From assembly GCA_913060975.1 (NCBI GenBank), contig CAJXVC010000003.1, positions 1 to 64,000 of the forward strand: a stretch of 64,000 nucleotides of DNA, in the 5' to 3' direction. Below the pieces are notes generated by a model, which saw only the letters and a list, made by a program, of their open reading frames with translations, had not been told where the DNA came from and did no database searches. A program made the translations under genes and the position numbers. The stretch comes from an uncultured Gammaproteobacteria bacterium (GTDB lineage Bacteria > Pseudomonadota > Gammaproteobacteria > Pseudomonadales > Pseudohongiellaceae). Positions 33,816-43,085 of the stretch are shown here, one piece after another. Every line of letters begins with the position of its first letter. The first letter of the stretch is position 1.

Positions 33816-34712
33816 GTGGTTTCTATTTCCCGGCGTGATCTGGTGATGCTGCTGTTGCTGTCTGCCATCTGGGGCTCATCGTTCCTGTTCATGCGGCTGG
33901 CAGCTCCAATCTTTGGGCCGCTATTCCTGATCGAACTGCGCGTCGCCAGCGCACTAATAGTTCTTCTTCCAGTTTATATGCTCAGACGTTCTACGGATGA
34001 CATGCGAACTCACTGGAAGACTATCGGATTAATCGGTCTGGGCAATATGGCCATACCGTTTACGTTGATTGCCTTTGCTACTCTCAGTATTAGCGCCGGT
34101 CTGGCCTCGATACTTAACGCAACCGTCCCGTTCTTTACAGCGATTATCGCTATTGCCTTCTTTGGTCAGCGACTAGTGCTGATGACCATATTAGGGTTGT
34201 TGGTTGGCTTCGGTGGTGTTGTGCTACTGGTGCTGGACCCTGAGTCACTGGTAGCAGCCTCGGGTGCTTATTTATCGGTAGGAGCAGGGCTGTTGGCGTC
34301 AGCATTTTACGGCGCATCAATCAACCTTGTTGCCCAACGACTGCATGGCATCAGTGGTTTGACGATTACTGTAGGAGGCTTGGCATCCTCCACCTTGGTT
34401 CTGTTGCCATTGGCTATTTGGCAGCGGCCGGATAGTTGGCCGGGCCCGGCAATCTGGCTTAGCGTGTTGGCGTTAGGCGTACTGTGTACCGGCGTTGCCT
34501 ACTTGCTGTTCTATAAGCTGGTCAGCAACATCGGACCGCAAAATGCAGTGATGACGACTTATCTGGTGCCGGTGTTCAGTATCGTCTGGGGCGTCACTTT
34601 TCTGGGTGAATCTATTACGCTGTTTATGGTGCTTGGTGGGGCTTTAGTTTTGCTGGGAGTTGGATTGACGACTGGCAAATTCTTGCAATTGATTCGGCGT
34701 AAGCATAGCTGA
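33816..34712 (+). CDS. DMT (EamA) family transporter
   Basis: Integral inner-membrane protein of 298 residues made of two EamA repeats with ten hydrophobic helices. The first repeat has the LLLLSAIWGSSFLFMRLA start, and the second has the GVAYLLFYKLVSNIGPQNA motif near residues 229-247. Members export amino acids or other small metabolites; the substrate is unknown. The start is GTG at 33816 without a strong ribosome site. The gene runs in the same direction as the aminotransferase 105 bases upstream, so co-expression is possible. Confidence 0.85.
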   Translation: MVSISRRDLVMLLLLSAIWGSSFLFMRLAAPIFGPLFLIELRVASALIVLLPVYMLRRSTDDMRTHWKTIGLIGLGNMAIPFTLIAFATLSISAGLASILNATVPFFTAIIAIAFFGQRLVLMTILGLLVGFGGVVLLVLDPESLVAASGAYLSVGAGLLASAFYGASINLVAQRLHGISGLTITVGGLASSTLVLLPLAIWQRPDSWPGPAIWLSVLALGVLCTGVAYLLFYKLVSNIGPQNAVMTTYLVPVFSIVWGVTFLGESITLFMVLGGALVLLGVGLTTGKFLQLIRRKHS

Positions 34713-34802
34713 GTTTCTATTATCTTCAATCAAGATAGTCCGTTGTTGTGCAGGAATAGTTATAAGCTAAGCGCACGCCTTTAAATATTATTGTGGCCTC
34801 GA

Positions 34803-34946
34803 GTCGCGCTGCGGGCCATCTGCCCCAGCCACTGGCGCAGGCCCTCCAGGCTTCCCTCTCTTCGAAAAAAGCCCAAAGGACGGTCTTTTTTCTACGCTCG
34901 GCGTTGCGCCTTTGACGTGTCTGGCGCAGATAACCCGCAGCGCGAC
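34803..34946. repeat. 144-bp inverted-repeat element
   Basis: The ends are perfect 13-bp inverted repeats, GTCGCGCTGCGGG (34803-34815) and CCCGCAGCGCGAC (34934-34946). Pairing continues inwards to about 26 bp with three mismatches (through GCCCCAG/CTGGCGC). No transposase, no clear target-site duplication and no supported reading frame were found. Only the alternative frames of the minus strand are open here. Confidence 0.75.
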
Positions 34947-35059
34947 AGGCAAATGGGAAACCGATAGCGTTGTTGCTTCGACATTACAGGGTTTAGATAG
35001 GGAAAAAGTAAATAACATATGGCTTGCACTATGGTAAATCGGAACTGCGAGCGTTGGGG

Positions 35060-35187
35060 CAGGTAGTGGAGTTAGGTCGGCGGTCAAAGCGCAGCACCGA
35101 CTGACCGAGGAAGACCGCCTTACAGGGCTTCCGACAGAGGGAGGGAAACCCGGAGGGGGCAAGCTGCCGAGCTAACTCCACTACCTG
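35060..35187. repeat. 128-bp inverted-repeat element
   Basis: CAGGTAGTGGAGTTAG (35060-35075) and CTAACTCCACTACCTG (35172-35187) are perfect 16-bp inverted ends. An internal GGCGGTC/GACCGCC pair lies in the left half. The element sits 113 bases right of the 144-bp element, in the same 676-bp gap between the DMT gene and the PQQ dehydrogenase. The remainder of that gap has only the terminator at 35323-35360. Confidence 0.75.
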
Positions 35188-35322
35188 ATCCTGCGCGTAC
35201 TAGTAGGTTGCGCAACAGGGATAGCGAAGGAATCAATCTCATCTCTATTCTGATCCGTAAAGCAGTACAGTATCTGATAAATTTGCGCCCAAAGATTTTT
35301 AACTCTACAAATGGAAGACAAT

Positions 35323-35360
35323 AAAAAACCCGGACACTGTCGCCAGTGGCCGGGTTTTTT
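35323..35360 (-). terminator. Terminator of the PQQ dehydrogenase gene
   Basis: CCCGGACACTG pairs with CAGTGGCCGGG (one mismatch), flanked by AAAAAA on the left and TTTTTT on the right, so it can stop transcription in both directions. The minus-strand PQQ dehydrogenase ends 29 bases to its right. Confidence 0.88.
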
Positions 35361-35388
35361 CGTTCGGTGTACTAAATCACGTTAGTGC

Positions 35389-37410
35389 TTAGTGACCGCC
35401 GGCAGCAGAAGCAGCTGCGCCGGGCAGTGCCATGGCAGTCAGTTTTGAACCTGTCTGCAACATGACGTACTGGTGGCCGTCGTGCACCCAGGTGCTCATG
35501 CCATAACGGCTGCGAGCTGGTACTTCGATAGCGCCAACAGTTTCACCAGTGGCCTTGTCTACTGCGTACAGCATGGGCGTACCATCTGACTCAGTGTCAG
35601 AGTAGATCAACATGGTTGGTGTGATGGTCATTGGCACGAGGTTGCCAGAACCTGTGTTACCAATTTCAATGCCTTCCAGAGCCGGGTTGTTAGCAACGCG
35701 TTCTGGTGTATTACCTGTTGGAATCATCCAGGCATGTTCACCAGTGTTCATGTCGATTGCTGTGATGCGGCTATACGGTGGCTTGTACAGCGGGATACCA
35801 GCAGGGTGACGTGGTGCGCCGCCGCCAGGACCATTCGCGTACTGTGCGTATGTCGTACCGGTAGGCTCGGCATATTGCACGTCAGCTTCTTCACCTGGAA
35901 CCAACTGAATTGCTGAACAGGCCGTCTGTGACGACACGTACAACATACCTGTTGTTGGATCCGCTACCGCTGGTGCCGTGATGTTGGCACCACCACCGCC
36001 GCCTGGGCAGAACATGGCAGATCGTTTGCCAAGGTCATTCGCACGGTGAATTGGTGGATTGAACAGTGGGCCCATCTGGTAATCAGCATAAGCATTGATT
36101 GCTTGCTGACGCAGCTCCGGTGTCCAGTCGACCAGATCGTCAATAGAGACGCCCTGAATATCAAATGGTGCCGGTTTGGTTGGGAATGGCTGAGTTGGAG
36201 ACAGAACCTCACCCGGAACAATCGACTGCGGTACTTCGCGATCTTCGATTGGCCAGATTGGCTCGCCAGTCAGACGGTTGAATGCGTAGACAAAGCTTTG
36301 CTTGGTCACCTGCATAACAGCCGGAATCTGGCCTTGTCCTTCTACGTCCAGATCCAGCAGGATCGGCGCCATTGGATTGTCGTAGTTCCAGATATCATGC
36401 TTCACCATCTGGAAGTGCCAGGCGCGTTCGCCTGTCGTAGCATCCAGAGCGATAAGGCTGGTACCGAACAGATTGTCACCCGGACGGAAACCACCGTAGT
36501 AGTCGATAGTCGCGCCGTTAGTCGGGATGTAAACCAGATTGGCATCTACGTCTGCGGAAATCGGCGCCCAGGAAGAGACATCACCAGTCCACTGCCAGGC
36601 ATCATTTTCCCAAGTCTCATGGCCATATTCACCCGGACGTGGAATAACGTTGAATTTCCATTTGAAGTCACCTGAACGAGCATCGTAAGCGAGAATATCG
36701 CCGGGGATGTTTTCGATACGCGACTGGTGATAGCCCTGCTCGGCAGAGTTACCGACGATCACAGTGTCGTTGACCACGATAGGTGGTGACGAAGCTGTGA
36801 TGTAACCAGTCTCCAGTGGAACACCTTCATAAGGATCGTAAGGGTGGCCAAGGTCCGCCAGCAGATCGACAACACCGGTATCCGGGAAGCCGTCGATTGG
36901 TACGGGCTCACCAAAACCTTCCAAAGGTGCGCCAGTTTCGGCGTCAAGTGCAGTCAGGAAGAAGCCAGGTGTGATCATGTACACAACACCACGACCATCG
37001 ATTTCTGCGTAGCCGATGCCTTTACCGTAATCGGCACGCATGGAGTATTCCCAGCGACCGGTATTGGGTAGACGATGCGTCCACAGAGTTTCCCCAGATT
37101 TTGGATCGATGGCGACAACATGGCGACGAGCGCCTGCCACTGTGTAGAGCTTGCCATTAATGTAACTGGGTGTTGACCGGCCGCTAACTGCGCCTAGACT
37201 CGCACCGTCCCATTCCCAGGCTACTTCCAGATCGCCGAAGTTATCGGTGGTGATCTCGTCTGCAGGAGAGAAGCGGGTGTGTGCAAAATCGTTGCCCAGA
37301 GTGGTCCATTCAACCGTGTCCTGGGCCAGCAAGCTTCCGGATGAGCTCAACAGCAAACCGGCCAGAGCCGTAGTTTTGAAGCTTTTCATCAGAGTTTCTT
37401 TTCTTATCAT
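35389..37410 (-). CDS. PQQ-dependent dehydrogenase (quinoprotein)
   Basis: Exported eight-bladed propeller enzyme of 673 residues that would use PQQ to oxidise an alcohol, sugar or cyclic polyol and pass electrons to the respiratory chain. A signal peptide ending near LLAQD is followed by repeated propeller motifs such as YAFNRLTGEPIWPIEDREVP and ALDATTGERAWHFQ. No haem CxxCH domain and no membrane domain are present, so electrons must leave through another cytochrome. The start at 37410 is preferred over the open frame to 37509 because GAGG precedes it; ATG 37389 is a possible alternative. Substrate unknown. No pqq biosynthesis genes are nearby. Confidence 0.85.
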   Translation of the reverse strand: MIRKETLMKSFKTTALAGLLLSSSGSLLAQDTVEWTTLGNDFAHTRFSPADEITTDNFGDLEVAWEWDGASLGAVSGRSTPSYINGKLYTVAGARRHVVAIDPKSGETLWTHRLPNTGRWEYSMRADYGKGIGYAEIDGRGVVYMITPGFFLTALDAETGAPLEGFGEPVPIDGFPDTGVVDLLADLGHPYDPYEGVPLETGYITASSPPIVVNDTVIVGNSAEQGYHQSRIENIPGDILAYDARSGDFKWKFNVIPRPGEYGHETWENDAWQWTGDVSSWAPISADVDANLVYIPTNGATIDYYGGFRPGDNLFGTSLIALDATTGERAWHFQMVKHDIWNYDNPMAPILLDLDVEGQGQIPAVMQVTKQSFVYAFNRLTGEPIWPIEDREVPQSIVPGEVLSPTQPFPTKPAPFDIQGVSIDDLVDWTPELRQQAINAYADYQMGPLFNPPIHRANDLGKRSAMFCPGGGGGANITAPAVADPTTGMLYVSSQTACSAIQLVPGEEADVQYAEPTGTTYAQYANGPGGGAPRHPAGIPLYKPPYSRITAIDMNTGEHAWMIPTGNTPERVANNPALEGIEIGNTGSGNLVPMTITPTMLIYSDTESDGTPMLYAVDKATGETVGAIEVPARSRYGMSTWVHDGHQYVMLQTGSKLTAMALPGAAASAAGGH

Positions 37411-37429
37411 TTTTTGCCTCGCTGATAAA

Positions 37430-37444
37430 AAATGAGAGTCATTT
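37430..37444. promoter_or_regulatory. Palindrome upstream of the PQQ dehydrogenase
   Basis: AAATGA-GAG-TCATTT is a perfect palindrome 20 bases upstream of the PQQ dehydrogenase start, extended by GATAA and TTATC with a length difference. It is a plausible operator and vaguely Fur-like, but the match to the Fur consensus is partial. The rest of the 37411-37785 stretch shows only a short CCCATG/CATGGG hairpin near 37553-37572. Confidence 0.3.
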
Positions 37445-37785
37445 ATCATTTGTTCTGCCGGGGCTTGGCCCTGATAAATCAGCCCCCTAAAAAAGCCTTT
37501 AAATAACAATGGGTTATGCTAAATAAAGGCCGGCGCTACCCAGCCAGATACACCCATGAGGCTACCCCATGGGCTAGGCTTTGTCTATTCACAAAAAGTG
37601 ACGATATTTGCCGAAAAATTGCGCAAAAAAGTGCCAAAAATCAGTGATCTGAGACAGGCAGACAGGGGATCAAACCGGTCGTATTTGCGTTGCTCAGAAT
37701 GGCCTGGAGCTGCTCCTACACTATCGGCGGTCAGCCTGGATTTTGACTGTGACCGCTGCAAAATTGCCGGGAATTGGCGCGAGCG

Positions 37786-37813
37786 TTGACTGACCTTGTC
37801 GTTCCGCTATAGT
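37786..37813 (+). promoter_or_regulatory. Sigma-70 promoter of the GST gene
   Basis: TTGACT (37786-37791), a 16-base spacer and TATAGT (37808-37813) form a good sigma-70 promoter 38 bases upstream of the GST start codon. Confidence 0.65.
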
Positions 37814-37850
37814 CCGACTCTCAGTAAATTCACAAGCGGAACTTTGAGTC

Positions 37851-38510
37851 ATGGCGTTGACGTTGGTCCTGGGCAACAAGAATTACTCTTCCTGGTCGAT
37901 GCGACCCTGGATCTTAATGCATCACTTTGGACTGAAGTTCGAAGAGCTGGTCATTCCGCTTTATCAGGCAGACTCGGCAGAGATGCTGCGGCGTTACTCA
38001 CCAAGTCTGAAAGTGCCTGTGTTGATCGATGATGAACTCTCAATATGGGAATCCATGGCTATCTGCGAATACGTCAATGACAATTACTTGCAGGACAAGG
38101 CTTTGCCTAATGGTCGTGAAGCCAGAGCATTGTGTCGTGCTTACTGCCATGAAATGCATGCCGGCTTTGGCGCAATTCGTAGCGCGATGCCGATGAATTG
38201 TCGCGCGCGACGGACGCTACCTGTCAGCGCAGCGGTGCAGCCGGAAGTCGAACGTATAGATGCTTTATGGCACAAGGCCCGGCGTCGTTATCGTGAGCAT
38301 GGGGACTATTTGTTTGGCAGTTTTTCCATGGCCGATGCCTTGTTTGCACCGATCGTCATGCGTTTTCAAACCTATGATGTGCCTGTTTCGCAGACCAGTG
38401 CCGATTACATGACTACCATGTTGGCCAATGCGTCTGTGGTTAGCTGGTATGAAGATGCTTGCAAGGAAAGTGCTGAGATTGCCATCGCAGAAGTGGGCGA
38501 GCCGCGTTAG
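37851..38510 (+). CDS. Glutathione S-transferase family protein
   Basis: Cytosolic GST of 219 residues. The N-terminal thioredoxin-like domain has NKNYSSWSMRPW, with the Ser probably acting on the glutathione thiol, then SLKVPVLIDD with the cis-Pro and WESMAICEYV, which binds the gamma-Glu. The C-terminal all-helical domain contains the FSMADALFAPIV pattern with the capping Asp. The substrate is not predictable. It has its own promoter and overlaps the 3' end of the minus-strand lspA-like gene by four bases (tail to tail). Confidence 0.88.
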   Translation: MALTLVLGNKNYSSWSMRPWILMHHFGLKFEELVIPLYQADSAEMLRRYSPSLKVPVLIDDELSIWESMAICEYVNDNYLQDKALPNGREARALCRAYCHEMHAGFGAIRSAMPMNCRARRTLPVSAAVQPEVERIDALWHKARRRYREHGDYLFGSFSMADALFAPIVMRFQTYDVPVSQTSADYMTTMLANASVVSWYEDACKESAEIAIAEVGEPR

Positions 38511-38998
38511 GAATTTGTCTGACTCTGCTTTTTCGGCGCAATGAAGAAGCTGTAGAACAGTAGTGGCCAAATACCGACATGAACCATGACATCGGCCGTG
38601 TTAAAGACATAGTTCCAGCCTGGAATATGTTGCACATCAATGAAGTCGATGACACTGCCGTGAATGAAGCGGTCCAGAATATTACTCGCGCCACCGCCAA
38701 CAATAAATCCGAAACAAATGTATTCGATGCGGTCAATCTGTTTGCCAAACCACAAGTAAGCACTCACGCCAATTAACAGACCAACACTGATGAGCGCGAA
38801 CAACCAACCCATGCCCTGTGCCATGCCAAAGACGCCACCATAGTTACGCACATGGGTGAAATGCACCAGGCTGCTGAATTCCACTGACTGCCCGATAGGA
38901 ATCGCTCCGTCTACCCAAAAACCAATGGCCTGCGACAGCACCACGACGAGCAGGGCGATAGCCATATAGAGAGCGAATGCGAAGCTTCTGGACTGCAA
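38507..38998 (-). CDS. lspA: Signal peptidase II (LspA) family protein, divergent
   Basis: Inner-membrane aspartic protease family that removes lipoprotein signal peptides. The 163 residues have four hydrophobic helices. The motifs RNYGGVFG, GGGASNILDRFIHGSVIDF and FNTADVMVHVG are present, so both catalytic Asp (in ILDR and TAD) are kept. The first conserved block, normally with Asp and Lys (DxxSK type), reads VLSQAIGFWV and lacks both. It is also not next to ileS. It may be a paralogue with altered specificity rather than the housekeeping enzyme. Confidence 0.75.
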   Translation of the reverse strand: MQSRSFAFALYMAIALLVVVLSQAIGFWVDGAIPIGQSVEFSSLVHFTHVRNYGGVFGMAQGMGWLFALISVGLLIGVSAYLWFGKQIDRIEYICFGFIVGGGASNILDRFIHGSVIDFIDVQHIPGWNYVFNTADVMVHVGIWPLLFYSFFIAPKKQSQTNS

Positions 38999-39062
38999 GT
39001 TAAACCTCTGTGTGCTTAGGTGTTTTCATGGCGGGCAAGAATAGCATAAGCCGAGCTCGAGT

Positions 39063-39674
39063 TTACGCGGCAGTGAAAGCCTGATCGGCATAGATCAGGA
39101 TACGGTAATTGCCTGCGGCGTCACGCTCGAGCAGACTGTGTGCGCAATTGTGCATGCTGGGCGGGGCCCATAGATCTTTTAGTTCTCGACCTGCGGCGTG
39201 GCACAAGACACTCTTGATCAGTGCGCCGTGGCTGACAACAGCGACATCCTGACCGCTGTGATCTCGGGCGAAGCCATCCAATGCGGTGAGTGCTCTGCTT
39301 TGCAACTCGGCAAAGGTCTCGGCGCCATCGACATTGAATAGATGCGGTTCGTGCCAGAAATGCCGAAAAGAATCTGGCGCGCGCGCTTCGATATCAGCAT
39401 ACAGCTCACCTTCCCATGCTCCCATTTGAATTTCGCGCAAAGTGTCGAGGTAGTGAATCGGTGTTGCACGATCGCCAAAAGCATGGTCTGCAGTTTCCCG
39501 GGTGCGTACGCTGCTGCTGCAGTAAATGACGTCAAAGTGTTGCTCGCGAATGCGTGCGGATAGTTCCTTGGCTTGCTGGATACCCAGTTCGTTAAGTTGC
39601 GACTCACTTTGGCCCTGGACCCGGCGCTCTGCGTTCCAGTTGGTCTGGCCGTGGCGAAATAGATGTATTCTCAT
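39063..39674 (-). CDS. Histidine phosphatase family protein
   Basis: Phosphoglycerate mutase/CobC-type phosphatase of 203 residues. The catalytic HLFRHGQTNWN motif lies at residues 4-14, with the acidic general-acid segment REIQMGAWEG near 85 and the second catalytic His in VVSHGALIKSVL near 150. Possible substrates include 3-phosphoglycerate and alpha-ribazole phosphate; the sequence alone does not decide. No cobalamin genes are adjacent. Confidence 0.88.
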   Translation of the reverse strand: MRIHLFRHGQTNWNAERRVQGQSESQLNELGIQQAKELSARIREQHFDVIYCSSSVRTRETADHAFGDRATPIHYLDTLREIQMGAWEGELYADIEARAPDSFRHFWHEPHLFNVDGAETFAELQSRALTALDGFARDHSGQDVAVVSHGALIKSVLCHAAGRELKDLWAPPSMHNCAHSLLERDAAGNYRILIYADQAFTAA

Positions 39675-39779
39675 AAATTTCCGAATGTCAGTATTGTTGC
39701 CAGTGGCTGGCAGTCAGGCTCGCAGCAACAGGCGCTGAATTGAGCAAGTGAACCCGGTGAGCAGGCTTTGAATATGTAA

Positions 39780-41264
39780 TTAATAACCGCTACGTGTGCG
39801 CCGCACTGCCTCAAGCCAGCCTTGATAACAAGTTTCGCGCCAGGATTCCTGTTTCTCCGGCACGAAGTTTTTTTGCAATTGCCAATGCGTCGTAATGTTT
39901 TCCAGACTTGCAAATACCCCCGCCTGCAAGCCGGCGACATAAGCAGCACCCAGCGCGGTGGTCTCTGCAACGGTTGGCCGGTGAACCTCGCAATTGAGCA
40001 AGTCGGCCAAACGTTGGACCAGGAAATCGTTTTTCACCATGCCGCCATCCACGCGCAGGGTATCGAGTGTAATACCATCTGCGGCAATGGCTTCCACCAA
40101 ATCGCGGGTTTGGTAGCACACAGACATGAGACCGGCAGTGACAATTTCTTTGGCACCAGTATCGCGCGTCATACCAAAGATGGCGCCGCGAGCGTCTGCA
40201 TCCCAATAGGGCGCGCCAAGACCAGTAAAGGCGGGGACCAAATAGACTGGTGATGTATCGCTTGTTGCCCGCGCCATGGCTTCGGATTCGGCGGTAGTCT
40301 GCAGCAAGCGCATTTCGTCGCGCAGCCACTGCATCGTGGCGCCGGCCATAAAAATACTGCCCTCGGTGGCGTAGTGTGTTTCCCCTGCGAGGCGATAGGC
40401 GACGGTGCTTAACAAGCGTGAACCGGAAGGCGCAATGCTTGTGCCGGTATTCATAAGCAGAAAGCAGCCGGTGCCATAGGTGCTCTTGGCCATGCCTTTT
40501 TCAAAACAGCATTGTCCGAACGCCGCAGCCTGCTGGTCGCCTAAAATACCTGTGACAGGTAGTACCGCGCCCAGCAAGTCCTTGTCAGTTTCACCAAAAT
40601 CAGCGGCGCAGTCCATGACTTCTGGCAAGATGTTGGCCGGGATTGCAAACAGCTCGAGAAGTTCTTCATCCCATTGCTGGGTGTTGATATTGAACAGCAT
40701 GGTACGGCTGGCATTGGTGGCGTCAGTGCGATGCGAACGGCCACCGGTGAGTTTCCACAGCAAGAATGTGTCAACAGTTCCGAATGCCAGATCACCGCGC
40801 TCGGCTTTTTCCCGCGCGCCATCCACGTTATCCAGTATCCAGCGCAGCTTGGTGGCTGAAAAATAGGGGTCCAGCAACAGGCCGGTTTTTTCCTGAATGG
40901 TTTGCGCCATACCCTGTTCACGCAGTTCTGCGCAGTAGCTTGCAGTGCGGCGGTCTTGCCAGACGATCGCGCGATGAATGGCTTGCCCAGTGGTCTTGTC
41001 CCAGACAATGGTAGTCTCGCGCTGATTGGTAATGCCAATACAGGCGATGTCTTCGCTGTTCACGCCGGAAGTGCTGATTGCCTTGCGACAGCTATTGAGT
41101 GTGGTTTGCCAAATTTCATCAACATCGTGTTCGACCCAACCATCAGCAGGGAAATGTTGGCGAAATTCTTCCTGGCCCACGCCGAGTTGCTGGCCTTCCA
41201 GATCAAACAGCAAGGCGCGGCTGCTGGTGGTTCCCTGATCGATCGCAAGTAGAGTTTGTTTCAT
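39780..41264 (-). CDS. glpK: Glycerol kinase
   Basis: Phosphorylates glycerol to sn-glycerol 3-phosphate. The 494 residues start with the actin-fold ATPase motif [16 protein letters not shown]. They also carry [21 protein letters not shown], which binds glycerol, and the FGKY-type signature near 361-381 ([16 protein letters not shown] region). It is divergent from glpD (41502), which uses the product. No glpF is present nearby. The first residues and the MKQT start give the standard length. Confidence 0.96.
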   Translation of the reverse strand: MKQTLLAIDQGTTSSRALLFDLEGQQLGVGQEEFRQHFPADGWVEHDVDEIWQTTLNSCRKAISTSGVNSEDIACIGITNQRETTIVWDKTTGQAIHRAIVWQDRRTASYCAELREQGMAQTIQEKTGLLLDPYFSATKLRWILDNVDGAREKAERGDLAFGTVDTFLLWKLTGGRSHRTDATNASRTMLFNINTQQWDEELLELFAIPANILPEVMDCAADFGETDKDLLGAVLPVTGILGDQQAAAFGQCCFEKGMAKSTYGTGCFLLMNTGTSIAPSGSRLLSTVAYRLAGETHYATEGSIFMAGATMQWLRDEMRLLQTTAESEAMARATSDTSPVYLVPAFTGLGAPYWDADARGAIFGMTRDTGAKEIVTAGLMSVCYQTRDLVEAIAADGITLDTLRVDGGMVKNDFLVQRLADLLNCEVHRPTVAETTALGAAYVAGLQAGVFASLENITTHWQLQKNFVPEKQESWRETCYQGWLEAVRRTRSGY

Positions 41265-41501
41265 AACCTGTCTGATAAAAACTATTGTCTGTATTGGGGC
41301 CAGGTGCCCGACTCACTTTGGCGAAAGCGACACGAACGCTATTTGCAAACTGTAGGCCGGGCGCGGAATCCTGATTGGTCCATGTTACACTAATTCACGT
41401 AGTGCTAAACAAGGCTGCCGGCCGAATCGGCCTATAACCTTGCGCCAACCTTGTTTCAATGAACTGTCCAAGCATTCCCTAATCATTCCCGGATTATCAC
41501 A

Positions 41502-43001
41502 GTGGCTACTTCAGAAAAGATTCACGATCTGCTCATTATCGGGGGCGGAATTAACGGCGCAGGTATTGCTGCAGATGCGGCAGGCCGGGGTCTTGATGTA
41601 TTACTGTGTGAAAAAACCGATCTGGCTGGTGCCACTTCGTCGTGGTCAACAAAGCTGATTCATGGGGGGCTGCGCTATCTGGAGTTTTACGAATTTTCTC
41701 TGGTGCGCAAGGCGTTGATGGAGCGCGAAGTATTAACGCGGGCGGCGCCACATATTATCAAGCCTTTGGCATTTCAGATTCCTCAGCTCAATAATTCCCG
41801 TGGCGCGTTAATGCTGCGCGCGGGACTTTTCCTGTACGACAATCTCGCACGCCGTGAAATTTATAAGGGGTCGCGTGCAGTGAAGTATGATGCCTCAGGC
41901 CCGCTTAACCCGAGCATCAAGTCCGGCTTCGAATACTGGGATGCACAAGTGGATGATTCACGCCTGGTTTTGCTTAACGCCATGCAGGCGCGCAAGCATG
42001 GCGCGGATATACGCACGCGCTGTGCCTTTGTGGGTGCCACTGCCGATGCAGAGGGCTGGCTCGTGGAGTTACGCAATGAACAGGACGGCAGCCTTGCATC
42101 GGTGCGTAGTCGCGCTATCGTCAATGCTTCTGGCCCCTGGGTATCGAAGTTACTGGCCACGTTTGCTGACGCCGATCAGGTTAAACCCATCAAGCTGGTC
42201 AAGGGTAGCCATATTCTGGTGCCGCGCGTATCAGAAGATGACCATGCCTACATGCTGCAGCACCATGACGGCAGGATCGTGTTTGTTATTCCGTATTTGG
42301 ACAAGTACTCACTCATTGGTACGACAGAAGAAGACTATGACGATGATCTCGACAAGATTTCTATTTCCGAAGCCGAGACAGACTATTTATTGTCCATAAC
42401 TAACCTTTACTTCAAGAAAGCTACGCATCGCAGTGATATCGTCGCCAGCTATTCTGGCGTGCGTCCACTAGTTGAGGAAGAGGGCAAGTCGTCTACACGC
42501 ACGTCTCGGGATTACCGTCTGGATCTGAGTGCTGAGCCGCAGCCATTGCTGTCGGTGTATGGTGGCAAGGTGACGACTTATCGTGTGCTTGCAGAATCGG
42601 TGCTCGACAAGTTGCGTGATGCCTTGCCGGGCATGGGACAGCCCTGGACCAAGACCGCAACACTACCGGGTGGCGATTTCGATTCTGTTGAGTCGTTGGC
42701 GGATTTGTGGGCGCAGTGCTGGCCATGGTTGCCAACCGAGATCACCCGGCGCTGGTTGCAAAGCTATGGCACGCTCGCGCACGATATTGTTGACGGTGCC
42801 GCCAGCATTGAAGACATGGGCATCCATTTTGGTGCAGGACTGTATCAGCGCGAGGTCGACTATCTGCGCAAGCAAGAGTGGGCGCTGAGCGCTGGTGATA
42901 TACTCTGGCGCCGCAGTAAGTTGGGATATGCTTTTACCGAAGAGCAAACTAAGGCGCTTGAGAAATACCTGCACTACTCCAACAATAACCCGATTCAGTA
43001 A
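41502..43001 (+). CDS. glpD: Aerobic glycerol-3-phosphate dehydrogenase
   Basis: FAD enzyme that oxidises glycerol 3-phosphate to DHAP and reduces quinone at the inner membrane. 499 residues with FAD motif LLIIGGGINGAGIAADAAGR at 10-29. The downstream segments WSTKLIHGGLRYLE and YSGVRPLVEEE are family signatures. The start is GTG at 41502. A TGTTACACT extended -10 sequence at 41383-41391 may be its promoter; I did not find a convincing GlpR operator in the 237-bp glpK-glpD gap. Confidence 0.96.
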   Translation: MATSEKIHDLLIIGGGINGAGIAADAAGRGLDVLLCEKTDLAGATSSWSTKLIHGGLRYLEFYEFSLVRKALMEREVLTRAAPHIIKPLAFQIPQLNNSRGALMLRAGLFLYDNLARREIYKGSRAVKYDASGPLNPSIKSGFEYWDAQVDDSRLVLLNAMQARKHGADIRTRCAFVGATADAEGWLVELRNEQDGSLASVRSRAIVNASGPWVSKLLATFADADQVKPIKLVKGSHILVPRVSEDDHAYMLQHHDGRIVFVIPYLDKYSLIGTTEEDYDDDLDKISISEAETDYLLSITNLYFKKATHRSDIVASYSGVRPLVEEEGKSSTRTSRDYRLDLSAEPQPLLSVYGGKVTTYRVLAESVLDKLRDALPGMGQPWTKTATLPGGDFDSVESLADLWAQCWPWLPTEITRRWLQSYGTLAHDIVDGAASIEDMGIHFGAGLYQREVDYLRKQEWALSAGDILWRRSKLGYAFTEEQTKALEKYLHYSNNNPIQ

Positions 43002-43085
43002 TCTCACTGAATTGCGTTAACCCACTACCGGGGCCGCGCCAATTACGCTAGTCTCGTAGCGTTGCTTTGCGAACCGGAGTTTATC

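Noticed and set aside
34788..35162. 124-codon minus-strand frame in the gap after the DMT gene
   Set aside because: It spans both inverted-repeat elements, so its reading frame is explained by GC-rich palindromic DNA; Pro/Ser-rich product without recognisable features.
35060..35187. Possible integron attC site
   Set aside because: GTTAGGT fits one core-site pattern, but the partner (CTAAC region) does not fit RYYYAAC in the right orientation, and no integrase is near.
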